Part shown: positions 49,690-58,153 of the stretch, in pieces | Layout of the letters: every line of letters begins with the position of its first letter | How positions within the stretch are numbered: the first letter of the stretch is position 1 | Made by a program: the position numbers and the translations under genes | The notes under the pieces: model-generated | The model's input: the letters and a program-made list of their open reading frames with translations, nothing else | Database searches by the model: none | Told to the model about the DNA's origin: nothing | NCBI RefSeq assembly: GCF_006716445.1 | Contig: NZ_VFPA01000002.1 | Span: 310,001 to 374,000, forward strand | From: Pseudonocardia kunmingensis | GTDB lineage: Bacteria; Actinomycetota; Actinomycetes; Mycobacteriales; Pseudonocardiaceae | Length of the DNA stretch: 64,000 nt | Reading direction: 5' to 3'

Positions 49690-50931
49690 ATGCCGATGAC
49701 TGATCTCGTGAAGGCGCCGTTCCTGGTCGCCGGGGGCGGCATCGGTGGTCTCGCCGCCGCGCTGGCGCTGTCCCGGCACGGCTACCGGGTGCACGTCCTG
49801 GAGCGCGCGGAGGCGTTCGGTGAGATCGGCGCAGGCCTCCAGCTGGCCCCCAACGCCTCGCGCATGCTCGAACGACTCGGAGTGCTGGAGCAGGTCACCG
49901 CGGACGCGTTCTTCCCGAGGCGTCTCGTGCTCATGGACGCCCTGTCCGGCGAGCAGATCACCGCGCTGGAGACGGGCGAGGCGTTCGCCCAGCGGTACGG
50001 CCACCGCTACTTCGTGACGCACCGGGCCGATCTGCTGCAGGCCCTCTTCGACGCGTGCAAGGCGTCCGAGCACGTCACTTTGGAGTCCTCCAAGGAGGTC
50101 GTGGACGTCGAGAAGCTGCCCCGGGGAGCGCGCGTGAGCTGCGCGGACGGGACCGTCTACGAGTGCGGCGCCCTGATCGGGGCCGACGGTCTCCGGTCGG
50201 TCGTGCGCGAACGCCTGGTGGGCGACGCGGAACCGGTCTGTTCCGGCTACGTCGCCTACCGCGGCACGGTCCCGATGGCGGACATGCAGGCGAAAGCCGG
50301 CCTGGACCGGCTGGACGACATGGTGATCTGGGCGGGGCCGGGGCTGCACCTGGTGCAGTACCCCGTCCGCCGGGGCGAGCTGTGCAACCAGGTCGCGGTC
50401 TTCCGTAGTCCCGCGCACGCGGCGGGCCTTCCGGTATGGGGCACCGAGGAGGAGCTCGAGGCGGCGTTCGCCGATGTGTGCCCCGAGGTCGCCGGCGGGA
50501 TCGCGATGATCGACCGGTCGCGGCGGTGGCCGATGTTCGACCGGCCGCCGCTGGAGGGCTGGACCGACAACCACGTCACGCTGCTCGGGGACGCCGCTCA
50601 TCCGATGCTCCAGTACATCGCCCAGGGCGCCTGTCAGGCGCTCGAGGACGCGGTCGTGCTGGCCGACAGCGTGCACGCCCACGGCGGTGAGGTGGCCCCG
50701 GCCTTCTCGGCCTACGCGGCGCAGCGGGCGCCCCGCACGGGCCGCGTGCAGACCACTGCCCGGCTCTTCGGCGACGTGCTGCACATCGGCGGCGTGGGGG
50801 CCAGCATGCGCAGCGCCCTGCTACGGCAGCGCGCGCACGACGACTTCCGCGACACCGACTGGATCTACGCCTACCCGGGCCCCGGTGCCCCCGGGGAGGA
50901 GGCGCAGCCGGCTGCGTGTCGAACTCCTTGA
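49690..50931 (+). CDS. FAD-dependent monooxygenase, probable 3-hydroxybenzoate 6-hydroxylase
   Basis: The 413-residue group A flavoprotein has the dinucleotide fold VAGGGIGGLAAALALSRHGYRVHVLERA (~residues 13-40), the DG motif GADGLRSVVRERL (~158) and the GD motif LLGDAAHPMLQYIAQGACQALEDA (~297), which is very like 3HB6H enzymes. It would convert 3-hydroxybenzoate to gentisate with NADH and O2. Gentisate dioxygenase in the same island supports this. Salicylate 5-hydroxylation or a related reaction is the main alternative. Confidence 0.87.
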   Translation: MPMTDLVKAPFLVAGGGIGGLAAALALSRHGYRVHVLERAEAFGEIGAGLQLAPNASRMLERLGVLEQVTADAFFPRRLVLMDALSGEQITALETGEAFAQRYGHRYFVTHRADLLQALFDACKASEHVTLESSKEVVDVEKLPRGARVSCADGTVYECGALIGADGLRSVVRERLVGDAEPVCSGYVAYRGTVPMADMQAKAGLDRLDDMVIWAGPGLHLVQYPVRRGELCNQVAVFRSPAHAAGLPVWGTEEELEAAFADVCPEVAGGIAMIDRSRRWPMFDRPPLEGWTDNHVTLLGDAAHPMLQYIAQGACQALEDAVVLADSVHAHGGEVAPAFSAYAAQRAPRTGRVQTTARLFGDVLHIGGVGASMRSALLRQRAHDDFRDTDWIYAYPGPGAPGEEAQPAACRTP

Positions 50932-50975
50932 CCCGGGGCGGGGGTGCAACTATGGTCCCATCGTCCGTACACGGA
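50928..50975 (+). promoter_or_regulatory. Promoter and operator of the second transporter operon
   Basis: TTGACC (50928-50933, overlapping the monooxygenase stop codon), a 17-base spacer and TATGGT (50951-50956) are followed 7 bases later by TCCGTACACGGA (50964-50975), 11 of 12 matches to the shared palindrome. The leader to the first gene is about 160 bases and holds no clear structure. Confidence 0.78.
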
Positions 50976-51134
50976 AGGACGCGCCCACATGGGAGCGCGT
51001 CCGGGTCCTCCGCGGCGCGGCGTCCCCGCACCCGGCCGCGCGGCAGGCCGATCGCGGACGCGGTGCCGCCGCATCCCTGGACGACACCGGGCCAGGCCCG
51101 GGTGAGTGCCCCGGCTGATCGACAGGAGCACAAC

Positions 51135-52115
51135 GTGCCAACACTGCGTGGAACGACCGCTCGACGGCACCGGCGCGGCCTGGTGGGGATCGGTGCGCTG
51201 CTCGCCGTCCTGCTCGCCGGGTGCGGTGGCGAGGACGCAGGCGCGGCCGGAGGCACCGAGACCGTCACCCTCGGCCTCATCCCGATCGTCGACGTCGCCC
51301 CGGTGTACCTCGGGATCCAGCAGGGCTTCTTCGAGCAGGAGGGGATCGGCCTCGAGTTGAGCTCCGGGCAGGGCGGCGCCGCCATCGTGCCCGGGGTCGC
51401 CAGCGGCAGCCTCGATTTCGGTTTCGGCAACAACACCTCGACGCTGCTGGGCGCGTCCAAGGGCCTGCCGCTCAAGGTCGTGGCGAGCGGTGTGTACGGC
51501 ACCGGCACGCCCGGCGCGGATTACGTCGAGGTCATGGTGACCGGCGACAGCCCGATGCGGTCGGCCGCCGACCTCGTCGGCAAGAAGGTCGCCGTCAACA
51601 CCCTGCAGAACATCGGGGACACCACCGTGCGGGCCTCCGTGCGTGCCGCGGGCGGCGACGCCGGCGCGGTGGAGTTCGTCGAGATGCCGTTCCCCAACAT
51701 GAACGCGGCGCTCGCGGCCGGCGACGTCGACGCCATCTGGCAGGTCGAGCCGTTCCTCGCGATGGCGAAGGCCGACGGTCACCGGATCCTGGCCTCGCCG
51801 TTCACCGACACCACCCCGGAGCTGATGGTGTCGACCTACTTCACGACCCGGAAGTTCGCCCAGGAGAACCCCGAACTGGTCGCGCGGTTCACGACGGCGA
51901 TCGACAAGTCCCTGAGCTACGCGCGGGACAACCCCGACGCGGTGCGCGCGATCATCCCCACCTACCTCGACATCCCGGCCGAGCTGGCGGCGGAGCTGGT
52001 GCTCCCGAAGTGGACACCTGAGATCAACAGGACGGCCATCGAGGTGCTGGCCGAGCTCGCCGAGCGCGACGGCCTGGTGACGACACGGCCGGACCTTCAG
52101 GCCCTGCTCGGCTGA
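51135..52115 (+). CDS. ABC transporter substrate-binding lipoprotein (NMT1/SsuA-like)
   Basis: The 326-residue protein has a Sec lipoprotein signal with lipobox LLAGC (cysteine ~33), then VTLGLIPIVDVAPVYLGIQQGFFEQEGIGLEL and LVGKKVAVNTLQNIGDTTVRA. It is only distantly related to the two Tat-type binding proteins upstream, so it may bind a different ligand. GTG start with ACAGGAG upstream. First gene of a four-gene importer operon. Confidence 0.9.
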   Translation: MPTLRGTTARRHRRGLVGIGALLAVLLAGCGGEDAGAAGGTETVTLGLIPIVDVAPVYLGIQQGFFEQEGIGLELSSGQGGAAIVPGVASGSLDFGFGNNTSTLLGASKGLPLKVVASGVYGTGTPGADYVEVMVTGDSPMRSAADLVGKKVAVNTLQNIGDTTVRASVRAAGGDAGAVEFVEMPFPNMNAALAAGDVDAIWQVEPFLAMAKADGHRILASPFTDTTPELMVSTYFTTRKFAQENPELVARFTTAIDKSLSYARDNPDAVRAIIPTYLDIPAELAAELVLPKWTPEINRTAIEVLAELAERDGLVTTRPDLQALLG

Positions 52116-52157
52116 GTGGCAGTCGCCCGCACGCACCACACCTGGAGGCGCAGGCCC

Positions 52158-52991
52158 ATGACGACAGCAACCGCCGTGCCCGTCACCGGGGCCGGGGCGG
52201 ACGGCCGGCGCCGGTCGGGCCCGCCGCGCACGGGCCGGCTGGGTGTGCTGGGGCTGGCCAGCCTGGTGGGGCTCCTCGAACTGATCCCGCGCACCGGTCT
52301 GGTCGACCCCGGATTCCTGCCCCCGTTCAGCGCGATGGCGCTGGCCCTGGTGGACCAGCTCGGCACTGGCGAGTTCTGGGATGCGCTGGGTGCCACGATG
52401 CTGGGGGCGGCGCTCGGCCTGGCCATCGCGATGGCCGGCGGCGTGGGCCTCGGCATGGTCATCGGCAGCGTCCCGGTCCTGCGCGCGGCGACCAGCTCGA
52501 CGATCGAGTTCCTGCGCCCCATCCCCTCGGTGGCGCTCATCCCGCTGGCCGTTCTGATCTACGGCGCCGAGCCCCGTGCCACGCTCCTGCTGGTGGTCTA
52601 CGCGTGCTTCTGGCAGGTCCTCGTGCAGGTCCTCTACGGCATCCAGGACGTCGACCCGGTGGCCCGCGAGACCGCTCGGTCGTACCGCTTCTCGACGTGG
52701 GCCCAGGTGCGCACCGTCATCTGGCCCACCGCGCTGCCCTACGTCGTGACGGGCTTCCGGCTGGCCGCCGCCGTCGCCCTGGTCCTGGAGATCACCGGCG
52801 AGCTGATCATCGGCAGTCCCGGGCTGGGGCAGCGGATCGCGGTCGCGCAGTCCTCCGGCGCGGTGGCCGCGCTCTACGCGCTGGTCATCGTCACGGGGCT
52901 GATCGGCGTCGCCGTCAACCTGGTGGCCCGGACCGCCGAACGCCGGGTGCTGCACTGGCACCCCTCGATCCGCGGGGAGCTCCCTCGATGA
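52158..52991 (+). CDS. ABC transporter permease
   Basis: The 277-residue protein has six hydrophobic helices and an EAA-loop region, GIQDVDPVARETARSYRFSTWAQVRTVIWPTALPYVVTGFRLA (~residues 170-212). SsuC/TauC family. The start was set at 52158 with TGGAGG upstream. Its stop overlaps the next start (ATGA). Confidence 0.9.
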   Translation: MTTATAVPVTGAGADGRRRSGPPRTGRLGVLGLASLVGLLELIPRTGLVDPGFLPPFSAMALALVDQLGTGEFWDALGATMLGAALGLAIAMAGGVGLGMVIGSVPVLRAATSSTIEFLRPIPSVALIPLAVLIYGAEPRATLLLVVYACFWQVLVQVLYGIQDVDPVARETARSYRFSTWAQVRTVIWPTALPYVVTGFRLAAAVALVLEITGELIIGSPGLGQRIAVAQSSGAVAALYALVIVTGLIGVAVNLVARTAERRVLHWHPSIRGELPR

Positions 52992-53794
52992 ATACCGTCG
53001 CCGCGCCCCGGAGCGCCTCGTCGCTGCTGCGCAGGCTCCTGCTCGTCGCCGGGCTCCCGGTCGTGCTGGTGAGCGCGTGGTGGGTGGCGACGGCTGGCAG
53101 CGAGAGCTTCTACTGGCCTCCGCTGCAGACCATCCTGGGCGTGTTCGGCGACACCTGGCTGACCGGGCGGCTGACCTCCGAGGTCCTGCCCAGCATCGGC
53201 AGGCTGCTCGTCGGGTACGTCCTGGCCCTGGTCCTGGGCATCGCCCTGGGAGTCGCCGTCGGCTCCTCACGTGCGCTGCGCGCCGTCCTGGAACCGGTCC
53301 TGGAGTTCTTCCGCGCCGTCCCGCCACCGGTACTGGTCCCGATCATCACGCTCTTCGCCGGGATCGGGAACGGCAGCAAGATCCTGGTCATCGTCTCCGG
53401 CTGCGTGTGGCCGGTTCTGCTCAACACGGTCGAGGGCGTGCGGTCGCTCGACGAGGTGCTGGACGACACCGCCCGGTGCTTCCGGATGCGCAGGCGCTCG
53501 CGGCTCGTGCACCTCGTGCTGCGTGGCGCCAGCCCGCAGATCGCCGCCGGGGCCCGCCAGGCGCTGTCCATCGGGATCATCCTGATGGTGATCAGCGAGA
53601 TGTTCGCCGCCAGCAACGGCCTGGGGTTCACCATCATCCAGTTCCAGCGCGGCTTCGCCATTCCGGAGATGTGGAGCGGGATCATCCTGCTCGGCCTCAT
53701 CGGAGTGGCGCTGTCGCTGATGTTCCGTATCGCCGAGTCTCGGGCTCTGGCCTGGTACACAGGCCTGCGCCGGTCCCAGCGAGGAGAGGGCTGA
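52988..53794 (+). CDS. ABC transporter permease
   Basis: The 268-residue SsuC/TauC-type permease has six helices with EAA-type loop GVRSLDEVLDDTARCFRMRRRSRLVHLVLRGASPQIAAGARQAL (~residues 152-195). It overlaps the previous permease by 4 bases and ends 1 base before the ATPase gene. Confidence 0.9.
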   Translation: MNTVAAPRSASSLLRRLLLVAGLPVVLVSAWWVATAGSESFYWPPLQTILGVFGDTWLTGRLTSEVLPSIGRLLVGYVLALVLGIALGVAVGSSRALRAVLEPVLEFFRAVPPPVLVPIITLFAGIGNGSKILVIVSGCVWPVLLNTVEGVRSLDEVLDDTARCFRMRRRSRLVHLVLRGASPQIAAGARQALSIGIILMVISEMFAASNGLGFTIIQFQRGFAIPEMWSGIILLGLIGVALSLMFRIAESRALAWYTGLRRSQRGEG

Positions 53795-53795
53795 G

Positions 53796-54671
53796 ATGTC
53801 CACACCCGCCGACGTCCGCGCCGCGACCCCCGTTCCCGGGTCCGGGCATCCGCCGCTGCTGGACGTGCGCGGCGTCCGCAAGGTGTACGACGGCCGCGGC
53901 CGCAGCGTCGAGGCGCTGCGGGACCTGACGTTCGGCGTCGCCGTCGGCGAGCTCGTCTGCATCGTCGGCCCGTCCGGAGCAGGCAAGACCACGTTGCTGC
54001 GCTGCATCTCCGGCCTGCTGGAACCGACCTCCGGTGAGGTCGTGCTGCAGGGCGAGCAGGTGACGGGCCCGCCGCGGGGGATGGCGGTGGTGTTCCAGGA
54101 GTACGGCCGCAGCCTGTTCCCGTGGATGACCGTGCGCCAGAACGTCGAGCTGCCGCTGAAGGAGAAGAAGGTCCCGCGCGCCGAACGCCGGCGCCTCGTG
54201 GAGGAGGCGCTCGAGGCCGTCGGCCTCGCCGACGTGCACACCGCGCACCCCTGGCAGCTCTCCGGCGGCATGCAGCAGCGGGTGGCCATCGCCCGTGCGC
54301 TGGCCTACGAACCGCAGGTGCTGCTCATGGACGAGCCCTTCGCCGCCGTCGACGCGCAGACGCGCGCCGATCTGGAGGACCTCGTGCGCGCGCTCTGGAA
54401 GCGGCTCGGCGTCACCGTCCTGTTCGTCACCCACGACATCGACGAGGCCGTCTACCTCGGCCAGCGGGTGCTGGTGCTGTCCGCCTCGCCCACCGTCGTT
54501 CTCGAGGACGTCGTCATCGACCTGCCGGCCGAGCGCGACCAGCTCACCATCCGCTCGCTGCCCCGCTTCGCCGAGCTTCGGGGCCACGTCTACCGGCTCG
54601 TCCAGCAGGCCAAGCGCGGCGGCGGCGCGGCGGCAAGCGGGCCGCCCGGGCGAGCGCCCGAGGCGATGTGA
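53796..54671 (+). CDS. ABC transporter ATP-binding protein
   Basis: The 291-residue ATPase has Walker A GPSGAGKTT (~residue 58), Q-loop FQEYG, signature LSGGMQQRVAIARALAYEP, Walker B VLLMDEPFAAVD and H-loop FVTHDIDEAVYLGQ. It completes the second importer. A short open frame of 18 codons (54701-54757) lies between it and the regulator gene and could be a leader peptide. Confidence 0.93.
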   Translation: MSTPADVRAATPVPGSGHPPLLDVRGVRKVYDGRGRSVEALRDLTFGVAVGELVCIVGPSGAGKTTLLRCISGLLEPTSGEVVLQGEQVTGPPRGMAVVFQEYGRSLFPWMTVRQNVELPLKEKKVPRAERRRLVEEALEAVGLADVHTAHPWQLSGGMQQRVAIARALAYEPQVLLMDEPFAAVDAQTRADLEDLVRALWKRLGVTVLFVTHDIDEAVYLGQRVLVLSASPTVVLEDVVIDLPAERDQLTIRSLPRFAELRGHVYRLVQQAKRGGGAAASGPPGRAPEAM

Positions 54672-54773
54672 GACCGGGAGGACCACGTACCGTCGGGCCC
54701 ATGATGTGCGACCGGTTCCCGCTGCTGCGGGGGGAGGCGCTGGCGACGTGGCTCTGACGCCGGGCGGCGCGGC

Positions 54774-55748
54774 GTGACTAGGAGCCCGGTCCCGGCCCCG
54801 GAGCTCGTGCCGGAGTCGCCCGACCCCGAGGGCCTGCCGGTCCTGGACAGCGCGCCCGGGCACCTCATCCGCTGCGCCCAGCAGGTGCACGGCAGCCTGT
54901 GGCAGCAGCACGTGCCGGTGAACCTGACGTCGGTGCAGTACGGGATCCTGCTCGTCGTCGGGCAGCAACCGGGCATCGACCAGCGCACCGTCGGCGAGCT
55001 CATGTCGCTCGACAAGTCCACCGCGGCCGACGTGTTGCTCCGGCTCGCCCGGCGGGGCCTGCTGGACCGCGAGCGCGACGTCGAGGACGGCAGGCGCAAG
55101 CTGGTGAGGCTGACCGAGCAGGGGAGGGCGGCCCTGCTGGCGGGCGCACCGGCGGTCGTCGGCATCCAGGAGCGGCTCCTGCAGCCACTGTCCTTCGACG
55201 ACGGCGAGACCCTCCTGGGGGTGCTCCGCCTGGTCGCCTACCGCGGTGATCCACCCAGCCCCAGCGCCGCGACCGAGCACAACGCCGTCGTGCAGGGCTG
55301 GCCGTTGCGGCTGCCGGCCGTCCGGTTGCACACGGCTCCCGGACACCTGATCCGCCGCGCGCAACAGGTGCACACCACGCTGTGGGGGGAGCGGGTGTCG
55401 CCCGACCTCACGTCGGTGCAGTACAACGTGCTGCTCGTGCTGCACCACGAGGCACGGATCGACCAGCGGACGTTGGGGGAGCGCGGGTCGCTGGACAAGT
55501 CGACGGGGGCCGACGTCATCGCTCGGCTGGAGACCCGGGGGCTGGTCGCGCGCATCCGCGACTCGGCCGACGGCCGCCGCAACCTGCTGACCTTGTCCGC
55601 CGAGGGCCGCGACCAGCTCCTGCGTCACGCCGCGGCGGTCGTCGACGTGCAGCACGAGCTGCTCCGGCCGCTGTCGTCTCCCCAACGGCAGGTCTTCCTG
55701 CGACTGATGAAGCGGATCTGCGAGCCGATCTCCCCGCCGGCGCCGTGA
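54774..55748 (+). CDS. Tandem MarR regulator: two MarR domains in one polypeptide
   Basis: The 324-residue protein contains two full MarR-type winged helices. Domain 1 (~residues 24-140) has APGHLIRCAQQVHGSLWQ and SLDKSTAADVLLRLARRGLLDRERDVEDGRRKLVRLT. Domain 2 (~183-300) repeats APGHLIRRAQQVHTTLWG and SLDKSTGADVIARLETRGLV, then DSADGRRNLLTLS. MarR proteins normally dimerise; here the dimer could form within one chain. It closes the catabolic island and is the only regulator gene there, so it is the best candidate to bind the shared palindrome. GTG start. Confidence 0.88.
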   Translation: MTRSPVPAPELVPESPDPEGLPVLDSAPGHLIRCAQQVHGSLWQQHVPVNLTSVQYGILLVVGQQPGIDQRTVGELMSLDKSTAADVLLRLARRGLLDRERDVEDGRRKLVRLTEQGRAALLAGAPAVVGIQERLLQPLSFDDGETLLGVLRLVAYRGDPPSPSAATEHNAVVQGWPLRLPAVRLHTAPGHLIRRAQQVHTTLWGERVSPDLTSVQYNVLLVLHHEARIDQRTLGERGSLDKSTGADVIARLETRGLVARIRDSADGRRNLLTLSAEGRDQLLRHAAAVVDVQHELLRPLSSPQRQVFLRLMKRICEPISPPAP

Positions 55749-55883
55749 CGCCCGGCGGACACGCCCGCCGCGGCCGACGGCGGTGCCTCCCGGACGTCCG
55801 GAGCCGCGACGCCCCTGAGGGCAGGTAGCTCCACGTGTCGCGCAGGGGTCGTGGGTGCATGTGGCCGTTGACCCGGTGGAACG

Positions 55884-56366
55884 TCAGGGTGTGAGGACCG
55901 CCCGCCCCCGGACGCGGCCTTCGGCGAGGTCGTCGAGCGCGCGCAGCGCCTGGTCGAGCGGGTAGCGCTGCGTCTCCAAGGTGACCCGGCCGCGCGCCAC
56001 GAGCTTCATGAGGTCGTCGAGGTCTGCGTAGCTGCCCACGAGGTTGCCCACGACGGAGATCTCCTTGGACACCAGCTCGACCGTCGGCGTCGTCAGCTGC
56101 GCCCCGTAGCCCACCACGAAGTAGGTGCCGCCCTGACGCAGCATCCGGGTGGCCTGCTCCGGGGTGTTCTGCTCGCCGACGAAGTCGATCACCACGTCGC
56201 CACCGGTCAGGTCGGTGACGCCCTCGATCGCGTGGTCCGCGTCGAGGACCACCTCCGCGCCGACCTTGGCCGCCAGCTCTCGCCCCAGCTCACCGCTGTC
56301 CACCGCGACGACCCGGGCGGATGTCATCTCGCGCAGCAGCTGGACCCCGATGTGGCCCGGTCCCAG
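55884..56366 (-). pseudogene. Zinc alcohol dehydrogenase fragment (C-terminal half)
   Basis: The minus strand encodes LGPGHIGVQLLREMTSARVVAVDSGE (Rossmann fold), then LTGGDVVIDFVGEQNTPEQATRMLRQGGTYFVVGYG and a normal C-terminus ending GRVRGRAVLTP. The catalytic domain is missing: similarity stops at about 56,366, where transposase sequence begins. The ATG at 56327 is merely an internal methionine. The fragment at 37,078 may be its lost front part. Confidence 0.8.
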
Positions 56367-57197
56367 CTGGTGGCAACCACGATGCCGTAGCGAGTGGTCT
56401 CGGTGCTCGTCGTGTGCTGCGGTTCGGGCCAGGTCGCGGGCTTGTCCAGGGCGATCTCCGGGCCGTGCTTGGGTGGGCGTCCGTTGGTGCCGGGCACCCG
56501 CGGTGGCTTGGGCAGCCGCAGGACCCGGTCGGAGCGGATCCGCCCGACCAGCTCGACCGGGAGGTCGGCCAGGACGAACGCGAGCCGGGTGATGTCGTAG
56601 CCGGCGTCGGTCACGACCAGAATCTGCGGGTCACCGGGGCGCCACTGCCCGGCCATGATCAGGCGATCGATCACGGCGCGGAGCTGGGCGGTGGTCACCG
56701 CGGTCGCATCGTCAGCCGGGCCGAGGCGGACCGCGTCCAGCACCGCGGTCCACGAGGTCCGGCCGGTCTCGAGGGCGGCGACGAACGAGTACGGCCAGCC
56801 CGGGATGAGCTGCGCCGTGTTCTTCGCCCGACCGTAGACGTGGCAGAACAGCCGCTGCGCGCTGGTTGCAGCGTCCGGTCGCAGCCACGGGCTGACATCG
56901 ACCGCGCCGCCCATCCCCCGTCCTGGGCAGCGGTGACGACGCCAGCGTCCGGCGCAGCCTCTCGGGCTCGACCCGGCCCCGGCCCAGCGCGTCGTACATC
57001 GCGCCGTGCCCGCGCCGGTGCTCGGCCACCAGGGTCAGCTCGACCAGCGAGGTGACTGGCCCATCAGCGCACAGCACTGCGTCGGTCAGCTCGAACAACG
57101 CATCCGCTCGGGCGGTCAGCGAGGCGTAGAACTCGTGGCGGAACCGCGACAACTCCCCAATCGCCGAGACCTGAGCATGATCGTGCAGACTATCCAC
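56359..57197 (-). pseudogene. Broken transposase (NF041680/IS701-like)
   Basis: The N-terminal part reads ELSRFRHEFYASLTARADALFELTDAVLCADGPVTSLVELTL...LPRTGDG, then a frameshift near 56,930 leads to AVDVSPWLRPDAATSAQRLFCHVYGRAKNTAQLIPGWPYS...GRPPKHGPEIALDKPATWPEPQHTTSTETTRYGIVVATSWDR. The C-terminal ~40% is replaced by dehydrogenase sequence. Both the frameshift and the truncation make it inactive. Confidence 0.8.
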
Positions 57198-57610
57198 CGC
57201 AGCCCTTGTGTTGATCTTCTTCCTTCGACAGAAGCATGATCAACCAAGGGCTGCTTCCATGATCAACCAGGGTCCTCACAGGCAGCGCCGACGCCTGCCG
57301 AGGTTAAAGATCAAGCTGAGCGGTGAGGCCGGGTAGAGACTGCGTCTGGGCGTCCGTCGACTTCGAGTGGTGGTCGTGCCGGGCAGCATCCTCGCCCGGG
57401 TGGGGCAGCGGCATACGCTTCCAGGCGTATTTCCGTGCGGAGCGGGAGACCGCTCTGAGCCGTTGGGCCCGGGGCTCCATCGCCGACCGCTGCCGACGCG
57501 ACCCCTACCGCCGCACAGCGTTGGCTCCTCACGTCACGTTGGTCCGGCCGCCGAGCAGTCACGAACGTGTTGCCCCGCAACAACAAGCGCGGGAGCGTGC
57601 ATCTCCGCGG
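57198..57610. other. Intergenic scar beyond the broken transposase
   Basis: Repeated GATCAACCA-type blocks at 57,238 and 57,261 probably belong to the end of the insertion sequence. The remaining sequence has open frames on both strands but none with a recognisable family or convincing composition. Confidence 0.35.
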
Positions 57611-58129
57611 CTACTCGCCGGTTCGTCCGTCGATCAGCTCGCGGACGATGTCGAGGTGCCCGGCGTGGCGAGCGTACTCCTGGAGCAGATGCAGCAGGAC
57701 ACGCTCCAGCGTCGCAGGTTCCGCGTCGGGCCAGCGTGGTCCGGGCGCGCCGCGTTCGGACAGGTCGTGGGCCTCGACGACGTCGCGGGTGTGCGCCGCT
57801 TGGCTCTGTAGGGCGTCGACGAGCTCGGGCAGGCTCTCGTGCTCGGGGACGAACCAGCGCCCGTCGCGGGAGTCGCCCCAGGGCTCGGCGACGGGCCTGC
57901 CCGCGAAGCCCCAGACGATCCAGCGAAGCTCCACGTACGTGAGGTGCTTGAGCAGCCCGAGTGGAGTCCAGCGGGAGCCGAGCCGACTTGCGCGCAGCTC
58001 GTGGTCGGGCAGCCCCTGCAGCTTGTCGATGATCACCGAGCGGAAGTAGTCGAGGTAGTCGAGCAGCACCTCGGCGCGCGACGGGCGCGGTGCGGTCGGT
58101 TCGGGGAACGGCACGCTCACCGCACCCAC
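57611..58129 (-). CDS. DinB/DUF664 family protein (mycothiol-dependent enzyme superfamily)
   Basis: The 172-residue helical-bundle protein has RWTPLGLLKHLTYVELRWIVWGFAGRP (~residues 52-78) and the metal-site C-terminus LLHLLQEYARHAGHLDIVRELIDG (~145-168), typical of DUF664. The superfamily includes mycothiol-dependent maleylpyruvate isomerase, so a link to the gentisate genes is possible but weak: it lies 18 kb away from them and is closer to stand-alone DUF664 proteins. Several GTG starts are possible near 58129. Confidence 0.8.
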   Translation of the reverse strand: MGAVSVPFPEPTAPRPSRAEVLLDYLDYFRSVIIDKLQGLPDHELRASRLGSRWTPLGLLKHLTYVELRWIVWGFAGRPVAEPWGDSRDGRWFVPEHESLPELVDALQSQAAHTRDVVEAHDLSERGAPGPRWPDAEPATLERVLLHLLQEYARHAGHLDIVRELIDGRTGE

Positions 58130-58153
58130 CCTGACACCTGCGCGCCTTGCGGG

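Noticed and set aside
50871..53327. 818-codon minus-strand open frame across the second transporter
   Set aside because: Antisense to a binding protein and two permeases with intact motifs; the composition is of shadow type.
57311..57811. Coding genes on either strand next to the broken transposase
   Set aside because: The frames overlap each other and part of the DinB gene, and neither translation resembles a known family.
57611..58129. Missing maleylpyruvate isomerase of the gentisate route
   Set aside because: The DinB/DUF664 protein is of the same superfamily, but it lies 18 kb from the dioxygenase, beyond a rearrangement scar, and nothing specific links it to maleylpyruvate.
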